From: Bacillus sp. SD075
Lineage (GTDB): Bacteria > Bacillota > Bacilli > Bacillales > DSM-1321
Length of the DNA: 64,000 bases
Direction: 5' to 3'
NCBI RefSeq assembly: GCF_017355165.1
Contig: NZ_JADILK010000009.1
Coordinates: 62,001-126,000 of the forward strand
The notes beneath the pieces were generated by a model. The model was not told where the DNA came from. It did not search any database and saw only the letters and a program-made list of their open reading frames with translations. Positions 55,519 through 63,403 of this stretch are shown here, one piece after another. The number at the start of each line of letters is the position of its first letter. The first letter of the stretch is position 1. The translations under genes and the position numbers were made by a program.

Positions 55519-55761
55519 ATGTTCATTCAATTTCCCATAGAAAAACGCCGTAAGATGATCGAAAGTATCCAACAATATGTATATCAGGAACATGACAAGG
55601 AAATCGGAGAAATCGCTGCTGAAAATCACTTGCAGTTCATTTTCGAAAATATTGCTCCCTTTATTTATAATGAAGGTATCAAAGATGCTAAAAAAGTCAT
55701 TGAGGACAGATTAGGAAATATCGAAGAAGATTTGTATTCATTGGAACGTCCAATTGATTAA
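55519..55761 (+). CDS. DUF2164-family small protein
   Basis: 80 aa from the ATG at 55519, AAGGAG seven bases upstream, eleven bases after mobB, so probably in the moeA-mobB transcript. Sequence QFPIEKRRKMIESIQQYVYQE, then EIGEIAAENHLQFIFENIAPFIYN and GIKDAKKVIEDRLGNIEEDLY, is the DUF2164 pattern. Soluble and helical. Function unknown. A terminator follows at 55769. Confidence 0.75.
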   Translation: MFIQFPIEKRRKMIESIQQYVYQEHDKEIGEIAAENHLQFIFENIAPFIYNEGIKDAKKVIEDRLGNIEEDLYSLERPID

Positions 55762-55768
55762 AATGAAA

Positions 55769-55797
55769 AAACAGCATCATAATCGATGCTGTTTTTT
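55769..55797. terminator. Terminator between the DUF2164 gene and map
   Basis: AAACAGCATC / GATGCTGTTT with a six-base loop and T runs on both sides; serves the convergent genes. Confidence 0.9.
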
Positions 55798-55801
55798 ATG
55801 T

Positions 55802-56548
55802 TCATTGTTCGGTCAGAATAAGCGGACCGTTTTTCGTAATGGCAATCGTATGCTCGTATTGAGCCGAGTATTTCCCATCTGCAGTGGATGCCGTCCATCC
55901 ATTCGCACTCCGGCTTGCTTTATATGTACCTACGTTTACCATTGGCTCGATGGTGAATACCATGCCTTCCTTAAGACGCGGACCTTTATTTGGCAGTCCA
56001 TAATGCGGAACCTGCGGCTCTTCATGAATGACATTTCCTATCCCGTGTCCGATGAAATCACGAACGACAGAGAAGCCCTCGGCTTCAACATACGTTTGTA
56101 TGGCATGACCAATATCTCCAATCCGATTTCCTTCTACACATACTTCAATCGCCTTATATAAAGATTCCTTCGTCACATGCACTAAATGTTCGGTTTCCTT
56201 TGAAACCTTACCTACCGTATACGTCCAGGCAGAGTCAGCAAGGGCCCCATTATAATTGACGACCATATCTATCGTTACGATATCTCCATTTTTCAAAGGG
56301 GTCTTACGAGGGAAACCATGACAGATTTCTTCATTGATGCTGGCGCATGTCGCATACTCATACCCTTTGTAACCCTTTTGTTCCGGCTTTGCACCATGTT
56401 TTTTTAAGAACCCTTCAACAAATTCTTCTATTTCCCATGTTGTCACCCCAGGAACAATCAACTTTGCAATCTCCCTATGACAAGCTGCCAAAATTTTACC
56501 CGATTCATGCATCGCTTGAATTTCACGTGCAGATTTTAATACGATCAA
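55802..56548 (-). CDS. map: Type I methionine aminopeptidase
   Basis: 248 aa from a TTG at 56548 with GGAA nine bases upstream (GTG at 56557 is too close to it). Removes initiator methionine. The pita-bread fold metal ligands are visible: VTIDMVVNYNGALADSAW (two Asp), GHGIG and IHEEPQVPHY (His region), VFTIEPM (Glu) and YEHTIAI (Glu). Of the B. subtilis enzymes, MapA (in the ribosomal operon) and YflG, this chromosomal context near yfkM points to the YflG type. Lone minus-strand gene. Confidence 0.92.
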   Translation of the reverse strand: MIVLKSAREIQAMHESGKILAACHREIAKLIVPGVTTWEIEEFVEGFLKKHGAKPEQKGYKGYEYATCASINEEICHGFPRKTPLKNGDIVTIDMVVNYNGALADSAWTYTVGKVSKETEHLVHVTKESLYKAIEVCVEGNRIGDIGHAIQTYVEAEGFSVVRDFIGHGIGNVIHEEPQVPHYGLPNKGPRLKEGMVFTIEPMVNVGTYKASRSANGWTASTADGKYSAQYEHTIAITKNGPLILTEQ

Positions 56549-56626
56549 TCGTGACACTTCCTTTTTTATTCGTCTCTCCTTTTATTTTACTGCAAAGATG
56601 GAAGTATATGAATCCTTTAAAATGAA

Positions 56627-56650
56627 AAATCCCGGCAGCTGCCGGGATTT
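56627..56650. terminator. Palindromic terminator of yfkM
   Basis: Perfect 24-base palindrome AAATCCCGGCAG/CTGCCGGGATTT with no free loop and T runs on both strands. Five bases from the stop codon. Confidence 0.85.
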
Positions 56651-56654
56651 TTCA

Positions 56655-57170
56655 TTAATTCAATAGATTGAGCGATTCCCGGTTAAATGCCGGAAGATCT
56701 TCAGGTGTCCTGCTGGTCACAAGCTGGTTGCCACAAACCACTACCTCTTTGTCCAAATATGTGGCACCTGCATATTCCATATCGACTTTAATGGATGTAT
56801 ATCCTGTTGCGTGGCGTCCTTCAAGTGTTTTGGCTGTAATCAATAACTGCGGTCCATGACAGATTGCAAATACAGGTTTTTTATCATCCATGAACGATTT
56901 GGCGAAAGATACGAAGCGTTCGTCGGCACGCAGTTGATCAGGCGAGAACCCACCTGGGATGAATAATGCATCGAAACTTTCTGGTTTCACCGAGTCGATG
57001 CTTTCATCAATTTCTACTTCTACCTCCCCTTGTTTACCTTTAACAGTTTTCCCTTTTGTCATTTCAATCGTCGTTATCGTATGGCCGGCTTCCTCAAATG
57101 CTTTTGCCGGTTGACTATACTCCGAGTCCTCAAACATATTCGTTACTACACATGCGATATTTTTACTCAT
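56655..57170 (-). CDS. yfkM: DJ-1/PfpI-family general stress protein (YfkM)
   Basis: 171 aa from the ATG at 57170 (AGGAG ten bases upstream); upstream frame to 57242 lacks a site. PfpI-type class I glutamine amidotransferase-like fold with the nucleophilic cysteine in FAICHGPQLL at about residue 104 and a nearby Glu in PAKAFEEAGH. Members are deglycases, chaperone-like proteins or intracellular proteases. B. subtilis YfkM is GSP18, a SigB-regulated stress protein. Function beyond stress protection uncertain. Confidence 0.87.
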   Translation of the reverse strand: MSKNIACVVTNMFEDSEYSQPAKAFEEAGHTITTIEMTKGKTVKGKQGEVEVEIDESIDSVKPESFDALFIPGGFSPDQLRADERFVSFAKSFMDDKKPVFAICHGPQLLITAKTLEGRHATGYTSIKVDMEYAGATYLDKEVVVCGNQLVTSRTPEDLPAFNRESLNLLN

Positions 57171-57361
57171 AATCATCCATCTCCTCATTTTTTGATTGAA
57201 TGAACTTACTTTGTACCTTATATATGTTCCCTCTGCCACCATAGATAAAACACATAATTAAAGTTTGTCCCTTTTGTTATGGGTAAATCACCTCTATATT
57301 TCCCTTTTCGGCGGTTGCTGTCCGCCTTTTTAAATATCAGAAAAAGATTAGGGCTGCCTTT

Positions 57362-57637
57362 TCAATGCTTAGGATACTGACCAACAACGTGTATCGCATT
57401 GATGATTCTTTTATTGATCCATTTCCTGTTTTCTTCTGTATTCAAATTTCCAAATATCCTTTTCCGCCCTTCTTCCGTTGTTACATAATAATTAGGCAGG
57501 TTATTCAATGCTAATGTGATGATGTCATTTTTACATTTCCTGCACGAACAAAATGTTTGGTAATCCATACCCGACATTAAAACCTGCACCCATGTCACAA
57601 CGATTTCTTCCATCACATTTGTATATTCTCTTTCCAT
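57362..57637 (-). CDS. ComFB-family protein
   Basis: 91 aa from the ATG at 57637 with AAAGGAG six bases upstream. The ComFB fold is recognisable by CSCRKCKNDIITLALN (four-cysteine-like cluster, here three Cys) and NLPNYYVTTEEGRK. B. subtilis ComFB lies in the comF operon; cyanobacterial ComFB-like proteins have been reported to bind cyclic dinucleotides. Here it is encoded 45 bases downstream of motB in the same direction, so it may connect a second messenger to flagellar motor control. That role is inference. Confidence 0.8.
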   Translation of the reverse strand: MEREYTNVMEEIVVTWVQVLMSGMDYQTFCSCRKCKNDIITLALNNLPNYYVTTEEGRKRIFGNLNTEENRKWINKRIINAIHVVGQYPKH

Positions 57638-57681
57638 ATATTCTCCTTTAAAAAGAAAAACCCGTCCATTCCTGGCAGGTT

Positions 57682-58437
57682 TCACTCGTTTATCGCTGTC
57701 CGTGGAACAATTAGGATTTCAACTCTCCGGTTTTTCGCTCTTCCTTTTTTCGTTTCATTAGAAGCAACCGGCTTGAATTCCCCATGTCCTTTAGCACTGA
57801 ACATTTCGGGATCCAACTCTTTATTTTCGAGGAGAAGTTTCATAAAATTCACGGATCGCATCACGCTCAAATCCCAGTTGGATTCATACTGGTAATTTTT
57901 AATAGGAATATTATCAGTATGTCCGCTTACGATAATGTTTCTTGGTAGGTCCATGACCAGTAAATCTGAGATTTCCTTAGCGATTTTTCGGTTTTCACTT
58001 CTCACTTCGGCCACACCCGATTCGAACAGCACGTTTTCCCTTATTGAAATCAACATGCCTTCATCCGTAAGGTTCGTTCCCAATTTATTTGTTAAATCAT
58101 TCTTTTGGATATAGGCATTTACACGCTCCTGAACTTCCATAAGTTCTTCTTGCTCGTTTTTCCCTAGCTTCTCAAGATCTTCTGCACCTGTTCTTTGTTC
58201 TGGTGACGTCGGCTCATTGCTGGGGGAATCACTTGGGAAATCCCTAAAACCCGTTCCGCTTATAAAAACCTGGTTAAATACATTGGACAACTGCTGGAAC
58301 CTTACTGCATCAACCGAACTTGAAGCGAACAAGACGATAAAAAGCGCGAGAAGCAATGTTAAGATATCGGCATAGGGAACCAACCATGATTCATCGATAT
58401 GCTCTTCATGCCTTTGTTTCTTTTTACGCCTAGCCAT
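57682..58437 (-). CDS. motB: Flagellar motor stator protein MotB
   Basis: 251 aa. Single membrane segment at about residues 20-42 with the proton-carrying aspartate in SWLVPYADILTLLLALFIVL, then a periplasmic linker and an OmpA-like peptidoglycan-binding domain (IIVSGHTDNIPIK and NWDLSVMRSVNFMKLLLE, about residues 140-245). Assembles with MotA around the motor and binds the cell wall. The start overlaps the motA end by eight bases. The conserved aspartate is typical of a H+ stator (MotB) as opposed to the Na+ PomB/MotS type, but ion choice is not certain from sequence. Confidence 0.92.
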   Translation of the reverse strand: MARRKKKQRHEEHIDESWLVPYADILTLLLALFIVLFASSSVDAVRFQQLSNVFNQVFISGTGFRDFPSDSPSNEPTSPEQRTGAEDLEKLGKNEQEELMEVQERVNAYIQKNDLTNKLGTNLTDEGMLISIRENVLFESGVAEVRSENRKIAKEISDLLVMDLPRNIIVSGHTDNIPIKNYQYESNWDLSVMRSVNFMKLLLENKELDPEMFSAKGHGEFKPVASNETKKGRAKNRRVEILIVPRTAINE

Positions 58438-59221
58438 CTTCTCTCACATCGCCTTCTAACCACTTTTTACGATCTCGAGCAGGCAAATATGATGTTAATT
58501 TCTGTTCAATCGTTCTTGGCGCTTCCCCTTCGATTATCGATAAAATACCCTCTATCATCATTTCTTTGATTCGGATTTCCTGCCGCGATTTCCGTTTGAG
58601 CTTATTGGCAAATGGATGCCATAACACATAACCCGTGTAAATCCCCATCAAGGTTGCGACGAACGCGGCAGATATGGCATGTCCCAATGCCTCCGTGTCA
58701 GCCATATTACCCAATGCAGCAATCAGCCCGATTACCGCACCCAATACGCCAAGCGTCGGTGCGTATGTACCGGCTTGACTGAAAATCGCTGCTGCGCTTA
58801 AATGCCGTTCTTCCATCGCATCTATTTCCTCAGCTAAAATATCACGGATATAATCGGCACTTTGACCTTCGACTGCAAGATTCAAGCCATTTTTCAAAAA
58901 GGTATTATCCACTTGATCCGAAATGCTTTCCAATGCCAATAAGCCTTCTTTCCTGGCAATAACCGCCCATTCCGAAAAGGTTTTTATTAAATCTTCAGGC
59001 TTTGTCAATTTTTGTTCAAAGAATAAAATCTTGAATATTTTTGGTATTCTTTTTAATTCCGACAAAGGAAAAGCCGTTACGACAGCAGCTACCGTTCCTA
59101 CAATAATGATCAAAATAGCCGCCGGGTTAATCAACGCCGTAACACTAACGCCTTTCAACACCATTCCGGCTAGGATGGCCACAATACCCAGAACTACGCC
59201 CAAAACTGATGTTATATCCAT
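58430..59221 (-). CDS. motA: Flagellar motor stator protein MotA
   Basis: 263 aa from the ATG at 59221 (a GTG three codons earlier is possible). Four membrane segments; the periplasmic-loop-spanning residues GTYAPTLGVLGAVIGLIAAL and the cytoplasmic loop between segments 2 and 3 match B. subtilis MotA closely (NPAAILIIIVGTVAAVVTAFP, ISAAFVATLMGIYTGYVLWHP). The couple MotA-MotB conducts protons to turn the flagellum. A SigD-like -10 element TCCGATAT lies at 59260-59267 upstream. A tiny ORF (ATG-AAT-GGG-TGA) sits just before the start and could couple translation. Confidence 0.93.
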   Translation of the reverse strand: MDITSVLGVVLGIVAILAGMVLKGVSVTALINPAAILIIIVGTVAAVVTAFPLSELKRIPKIFKILFFEQKLTKPEDLIKTFSEWAVIARKEGLLALESISDQVDNTFLKNGLNLAVEGQSADYIRDILAEEIDAMEERHLSAAAIFSQAGTYAPTLGVLGAVIGLIAALGNMADTEALGHAISAAFVATLMGIYTGYVLWHPFANKLKRKSRQEIRIKEMMIEGILSIIEGEAPRTIEQKLTSYLPARDRKKWLEGDVREDG

Positions 59222-59259
59222 AATACTCACCCATTCATTTAAAGTCTCTTCTCCTCCTT

Positions 59260-59267
59260 ATATCGGA
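59260..59267 (-). promoter_or_regulatory. SigD-like -10 element of the motAB operon
   Basis: TCCGATAT on the minus strand differs by one base from the SigD -10 GCCGATAT. I do not see a good TAAA -35 at the usual distance, so the call is weak. A strong AAGGAGG follows at about 59250, 27 bases before the motA ATG, which is far for a ribosome site. Confidence 0.4.
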
Positions 59268-59454
59268 TGAAGTTCAAAAAAAGTGAGGATTATTTTACTA
59301 TTGGATTTCAATTTTAATTATATTATCACAGAATCCACCAATTTTTTTGCCTACATGAGCTTAAACAGCACACGTCAATAATTCGGGCACGCTCTTCTTT
59401 CCAGAATGGAATTACAAACATGTTCCGTACGTAATTTTCTCATAACGTCTGGAA

Positions 59455-59500
59455 TATGCGTTTTTACTTTTGAGTTTTGGCGGTTTACTCGTGAATTCCG
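59455..59500. repeat. Array of 21-bp units, copy 3
   Basis: On the minus strand AATTCACGAGTAAAC and AACTCAAAAGTAAA recur at 21 bases, the same core as at 8453-8509 and 14655-14725. It lies in the gene-free 59222-59565 region behind the AbrB-family gene. Confidence 0.55.
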
Positions 59501-59555
59501 CATAACACCTGACATTTGTTCTTTTCACTCTTCAGCTTTTCCGAAAAGAAAAAAA

Positions 59556-59575
59556 ACAAAGCCTGTCAGCTTTGT
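59556..59575 (-). terminator. Terminator overlapping the end of the AbrB-family gene
   Basis: ACAAAGC / GCTTTGT stem with a six-base loop; the stop codon (59566-59568) is inside it. T8 tract on the minus strand. Confidence 0.85.
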
Positions 59576-60663
59576 CCCTGTTCTTGTTTTACTATTTTTC
59601 TTCCAATCATCCATTTTATGATGGGTGACAGAAAAAATAAAATGAATAAGATCCTGAATAAATGAAAGCTTGTGACAACGGATAAATCCACATGCACGGA
59701 CATCGCTGTGACTGCCATTTCAGCGACGCCCCCTGGCGCCATGCTTAAAAATAATTCGTTCGCTTGTAAAGATAGAATCGGGGCAAACTGAATGGAAAGA
59801 TAATAACAAAATCCAATCAATAGGACATTACTGACGAATACGGCCCCGAACATCTTTCTAAAAAGTCGGGGATTATCAACCTTCAGTGTGTAGCCTAAAT
59901 GTGCGCCAATCAACAATTGTGATAAGTTCAACCAAAAGTCAGGAATCTGCGGGGCACCTGGGCCTACTAAATTGAATAGTGCTGCGGCCATGAGAGGTCC
60001 CAGCAAAAAAGGGAGCGGAAAATTCGCTTTCTTTGTGATGAAGATGAATACTAGCAAGGTTAACAACATCATGATGGCTAATTTCCCATCATATTCAAAT
60101 AAGAAAAACGGCCGCTTCGATATGGCCATTACCGCACCTGATTCAACTGACATTACATGCGTTACAATCCAAGGAACAATGGATATCACCAGGATGACAC
60201 GTAGTGTTTGCATGAAACCTACAACCGTTTCATCACTATCCTTCATCTCCTCACTTAAGACCACCATCTGGGAAAGGCCTCCAGGAAAACTGCCAAGCAT
60301 GGATGTGCCTAAGGATAAGTTCATACGTTTCCCGACAAACCAGCCAGTCAGCACTGTAAATGAAATGATCGCGATCGTCGTAAAAAGCATAACAGGCAGA
60401 AATTCAGCCATCTCATTTAACGATTGTTTCGTGAATGAACTGCCCAATTGTAAACCTAGAATGACCAATCCAGTACTTCTAAAAGTTTTAGTCCATAACA
60501 GGTACTTCCTTAACTTCACTTTCGCGATCATCACGACGAATAATGGTCCAAGCATCCATGGCAGGTATATCCCAAGGCTATCAAATGCATAACCACCCAG
60601 GAAAGCTAGAAAAGATGTAAAAATGACTCTAAAACTCTTACTTTCGATTAAATTTGCACTCAC
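59566..60663 (-). CDS. AbrB-family membrane protein (ammonia monooxygenase-like)
   Basis: 365 aa from a GTG at 60663 with GAAGG seven bases upstream; an ATG 11 codons earlier (60696) has no site. About ten hydrophobic segments in two repeats: LVILGLQLGSSFTKQSL and GSFPGGLSQMVVL in the first half, LLIGAHLGYTLKV and SMAPGGVAEMAVTAM in the second. This is the AbrB_dup/PF05145 family, unrelated to the AbrB transition regulator. Transport function suspected; no substrate known. Its reverse-strand position is alone between motAB and mreBH. Confidence 0.8.
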   Translation of the reverse strand: MSANLIESKSFRVIFTSFLAFLGGYAFDSLGIYLPWMLGPLFVVMIAKVKLRKYLLWTKTFRSTGLVILGLQLGSSFTKQSLNEMAEFLPVMLFTTIAIISFTVLTGWFVGKRMNLSLGTSMLGSFPGGLSQMVVLSEEMKDSDETVVGFMQTLRVILVISIVPWIVTHVMSVESGAVMAISKRPFFLFEYDGKLAIMMLLTLLVFIFITKKANFPLPFLLGPLMAAALFNLVGPGAPQIPDFWLNLSQLLIGAHLGYTLKVDNPRLFRKMFGAVFVSNVLLIGFCYYLSIQFAPILSLQANELFLSMAPGGVAEMAVTAMSVHVDLSVVTSFHLFRILFILFFLSPIIKWMIGRKIVKQEQGQS

Positions 60664-61017
60664 AAAATTACCTTCTTTATCTAAGCTGATTTTCATCTAT
60701 ATCTTAACATAAAATAAGCTGATTCAAAGCTGCCATCCACACTTGTTTTCGACTTATGCGAGGGGCCAGTGGGAAATATATTAAAAACGGCACATATGAG
60801 GAAATAATATTTTCAGCATCCAGTTTACGCTTTACAATAAGCAGAATGTTAGTGACATTCGCCATTCCGGTGCACTTTTATATTTCATCATGTTTTCGCT
60901 CTATGAAAAGGAACAGCGCAACACTTCCACCATTTACTAGATTTCCCACCCCCACAAATTCGATATAAAAGGTAGAATGAGTATATAGGGGTCAAACTCT
61001 TATGGAGGGGTGACTAG

Positions 61018-62025
61018 ATGTTATCAAATACAGAAATAGGCATTGACTTAGGAACTGCAAATACGCTAGTTTACAGTAAAAATAAAGGAATCGTATTTAA
61101 TGAGCCATCTGTGGTGGCCATTGATATAGAGACTAATAAAGTATTGGCAGTCGGTGTGGATGCAAAAAACATGATTGGGAAAACACCTGGAAATATTGTG
61201 GCAATCCGTCCGCTTAAGGATGGTGTCATTGCGGATTTTGATGTGACCGCGCAAATGCTTCGGGAAATCATGAAAAAAGCAAGTAAGGCCCTAGGTTTAT
61301 CGATACGCAAACCTAGTGTAGTGGTATGTACGCCATCAGGATCCACATCAGTGGAGAGAAGGGCCATTCAGGATGCAGTCAAAAGCTGCGGAGCGAAACA
61401 GGTCCACCTTATCGAGGAACCAGTAGCAGCGGCAATCGGTGCGGGCCTGCCTGTCGAAGAGCCCATTGCCAATGTGATCGTTGATATCGGCGGTGGAACG
61501 ACTGAGGTCGCAATCATCTCTTATGGTGGCGTCGTTTCTTGCAATTCGATCAGAATTGGCGGAGATCAATTGGATGAAGATATCAGCCAATATGTTCGAA
61601 AAAAACATAATGTGCTGATTGGGGAAAGAACAGCCGAGGAAATAAAAAAAGAAATCGGCTACGCACTCGTTAAACATTCCGTGATAACCATGGAAGTCAG
61701 GGGCCGCGATCTTGTAACGGGTCTTCCAAAGCCGATTACAATATCGTCCACTGACGTCCAGGAAGCGATTCAGGAATCGCTGCTTCATATACTGGAAGCA
61801 ATCAGGGCAACTTTAGAAGATTGTCCACCTGAATTGAGCGGGGATATCGTCGATCAAGGTGTCATCTTATCCGGCGGGGGGGCACTACTCAACGGGATAC
61901 AAGAATGGCTGACGAATGAAATTGTCGTCCCAGTCCAACTTGCTGATAACCCGCTCGAATCAGTTGCCATCGGAACCGGGCTTTCACTTGAGGTCATTCA
62001 CAAATTACAAAAAGCTGTGTACTAA
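61018..62025 (+). CDS. mreBH: MreB-like actin homolog MreBH
   Basis: 335 aa with the actin-fold nucleotide motifs [12 protein letters not shown] (phosphate 1), [11 protein letters not shown] (phosphate 2) and [12 protein letters not shown] (adenosine). Among B. subtilis paralogs the sequence is closest to MreBH ([43 protein letters not shown]). MreBH directs lateral wall synthesis and the LytE autolysin. GGAGGGG seven bases before the ATG. ACCCCC upstream (about 60948) recalls the SigI -35, but no CGAA -10 is at the right distance; B. subtilis mreBH is SigI-dependent. The rest of 60664-61017 shows only promoter-like AT-rich sequence. Confidence 0.92.
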   Translation: MLSNTEIGIDLGTANTLVYSKNKGIVFNEPSVVAIDIETNKVLAVGVDAKNMIGKTPGNIVAIRPLKDGVIADFDVTAQMLREIMKKASKALGLSIRKPSVVVCTPSGSTSVERRAIQDAVKSCGAKQVHLIEEPVAAAIGAGLPVEEPIANVIVDIGGGTTEVAIISYGGVVSCNSIRIGGDQLDEDISQYVRKKHNVLIGERTAEEIKKEIGYALVKHSVITMEVRGRDLVTGLPKPITISSTDVQEAIQESLLHILEAIRATLEDCPPELSGDIVDQGVILSGGGALLNGIQEWLTNEIVVPVQLADNPLESVAIGTGLSLEVIHKLQKAVY

Positions 62026-62034
62026 AAAGATGAG

Positions 62035-62062
62035 GAAACCCCAACTTGGGGTTTCTTTTTTT
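62035..62062 (+). terminator. Terminator of mreBH
   Basis: GAAACCCC / GGGGTTTC stem with a short loop and a T7 tract. Confidence 0.9.
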
Positions 62063-62223
62063 ATCATTCCAGGCTGATGTCCCCCATGATGTAAACAGCA
62101 ATCCCACGTTAAATAACTTCCCTGAAATATTTTACCTCATTTAAGTAGAGAATAAGGAAAAGGTTTTTTTCGACAGCATGGGGATGTTTGGATAGGAATC
62201 AATCCCGCAGGACTAAATGCATG

Positions 62224-62266
62224 CAATGTAACATAAAATGTGTTATAATATAATTATGTTACATTG
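62224..62266. promoter_or_regulatory. 13-bp palindrome over the YoeC-like promoter
   Basis: CAATGTAACATAA (62224-62236) and TTATGTTACATTG (62254-62266) are exact inverses, separated by 17 bases that contain an extended -10, TGT-TATAAT at 62241-62249. A second, inner half-site set TAACA/TGTTA also occurs. The arrangement predicts a dimeric or tetrameric repressor at the integrase-like promoter. Confidence 0.6.
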
Positions 62267-62283
62267 GTAAGAGGAGAAGATCT

Positions 62284-62847
62284 ATGGAATATGTAGAAGC
62301 CTTTAAGGATATCAATCAAATCAGCAAAATAAAAACATACTTACGTGCTCACTCCAGTCGGGATTATTTATTGTTTGTACTCGGCATCAATACAGGTATG
62401 AAGATAAATGAAATGCTCGAAATCACCGTCGCCAGCGTTCTGGATGAAACGGGCAAAATCAAGGAGTTCTATGAGCAACGTACGGAAAATGACGAAGTCA
62501 ACCAAATTTATTTGAACCTGAAGGTCCGTACCGCCTTACAAGAATACCTTAAAGGCTCGAAGGTTATTGAAGGTCAATTTTTATTTCTTTCCCCTAAGAC
62601 AAAAAAGCCGATTACACGTCAACAGGCGCATCGAATCATCCATGATGCTGTGGAAGGTGCTGGGCTGACAGGCAAATTCGGAGCAAGTTCGATGCGTAAA
62701 ACTTTTGGCTACCATGCCTATAAACAAGGAGTGTCACTGGCCTTGATACAGAAGCACTACCATCATTCCAGCCCATCGGAGACATTAAAATACATCGGCA
62801 TATCAAAGGAGAAGAAATTCAAGACGAACATTGACGTTAACTTATAA
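62284..62847 (+). CDS. Tyrosine-recombinase-like protein (YoeC type), catalytic Arg replaced
   Basis: 187 aa. Short tyrosine recombinase core without an N-terminal SAM-like domain. Blocks: YLLFVLGINTGMKINEMLEI corresponds to the GLRxSEL motif with the first catalytic Arg as Lys; ASSMRKTFGYHAY corresponds to HxLRHTF with Ser for His but Arg kept; and HYHHSSPSETLKYIGI holds the late His and the nucleophile Tyr. Similar YoeC-type proteins are encoded as single chromosomal genes in many Bacillus. Altered first Arg suggests reduced or lost strand transfer and perhaps a DNA-binding role. AGGAG six to nine bases before the ATG. The palindrome at 62224 lies in its promoter. Confidence 0.75.
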   Translation: MEYVEAFKDINQISKIKTYLRAHSSRDYLLFVLGINTGMKINEMLEITVASVLDETGKIKEFYEQRTENDEVNQIYLNLKVRTALQEYLKGSKVIEGQFLFLSPKTKKPITRQQAHRIIHDAVEGAGLTGKFGASSMRKTFGYHAYKQGVSLALIQKHYHHSSPSETLKYIGISKEKKFKTNIDVNL

Positions 62848-62899
62848 ACATTCTGCTATCTTCTATTAACTCTAACCAACATTTTAAGGAGGAATTCCA

Positions 62900-63397
62900 G
62901 TGAAAATTAGAGAAAGTGAACTTCCTGGTATTGGCCAAAAATTTGAAATCATAACGAGAAATGATGAAAAGTTAGTCATCGTCATTCACGATGACGGCCG
63001 TCGGGAATTATACCATTTTGATAATGAACATGAAGACGTCATATCGAGCATCACCCTTAACGATCAGGAAGCCCGGCAAATGGCTTCCATCATAGGCGGC
63101 ATGGTTTATAAACCACAAGCACTTGAAACGATTGAAATGTCATTGGGTGACTTGGTGATTGAATGGTTCAAAGTCGAACCGGGTTCAAAGGCCATCAATC
63201 AAACGATCGGATCGATTGATATCAGGAGCAAATATAACGTGACCGTCATCGCCCATTCTAAAAAAGGAAAAAAACAACTGAATAATCCTGGTCCTGACTC
63301 CATCATCGAAACAGGCGATACCCTTGTGATATCAGGTGAAAGAAAAGATATACGTAACCTTATAAGAGAATTATTGACCGACGAAAGGAGTGACTAA
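62900..63397 (+). CDS. khtT: Potassium/proton antiporter regulatory subunit KhtT
   Basis: 165 aa from a GTG at 62900 preceded by AAGGAGG. It matches B. subtilis KhtT (YhaT): ELPGIGQKFEI at the start, HDDGRRELYHF, MVYKPQALETIEM and a C-terminal RCK_C/TrkA-C domain (about residues 80-160, with NQTIGSIDIRSKYNVTVIA and IIETGDTLVISGE). In B. subtilis it binds c-di-AMP and regulates the K+/H+ antiporter KhtU. Six bases separate it from khtU. The third gene khtS, which normally precedes khtT, is absent here, with the recombinase-like gene in its place. Confidence 0.9.
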   Translation: MKIRESELPGIGQKFEIITRNDEKLVIVIHDDGRRELYHFDNEHEDVISSITLNDQEARQMASIIGGMVYKPQALETIEMSLGDLVIEWFKVEPGSKAINQTIGSIDIRSKYNVTVIAHSKKGKKQLNNPGPDSIIETGDTLVISGERKDIRNLIRELLTDERSD

Positions 63398-63403
63398 GCT
63401 CAT

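Noticed and set aside
60940..61017. SigI promoter for mreBH
   Set aside because: ACCCCC is present near 60948 but no CGAA occurs 12-14 bases downstream, so the match is incomplete.
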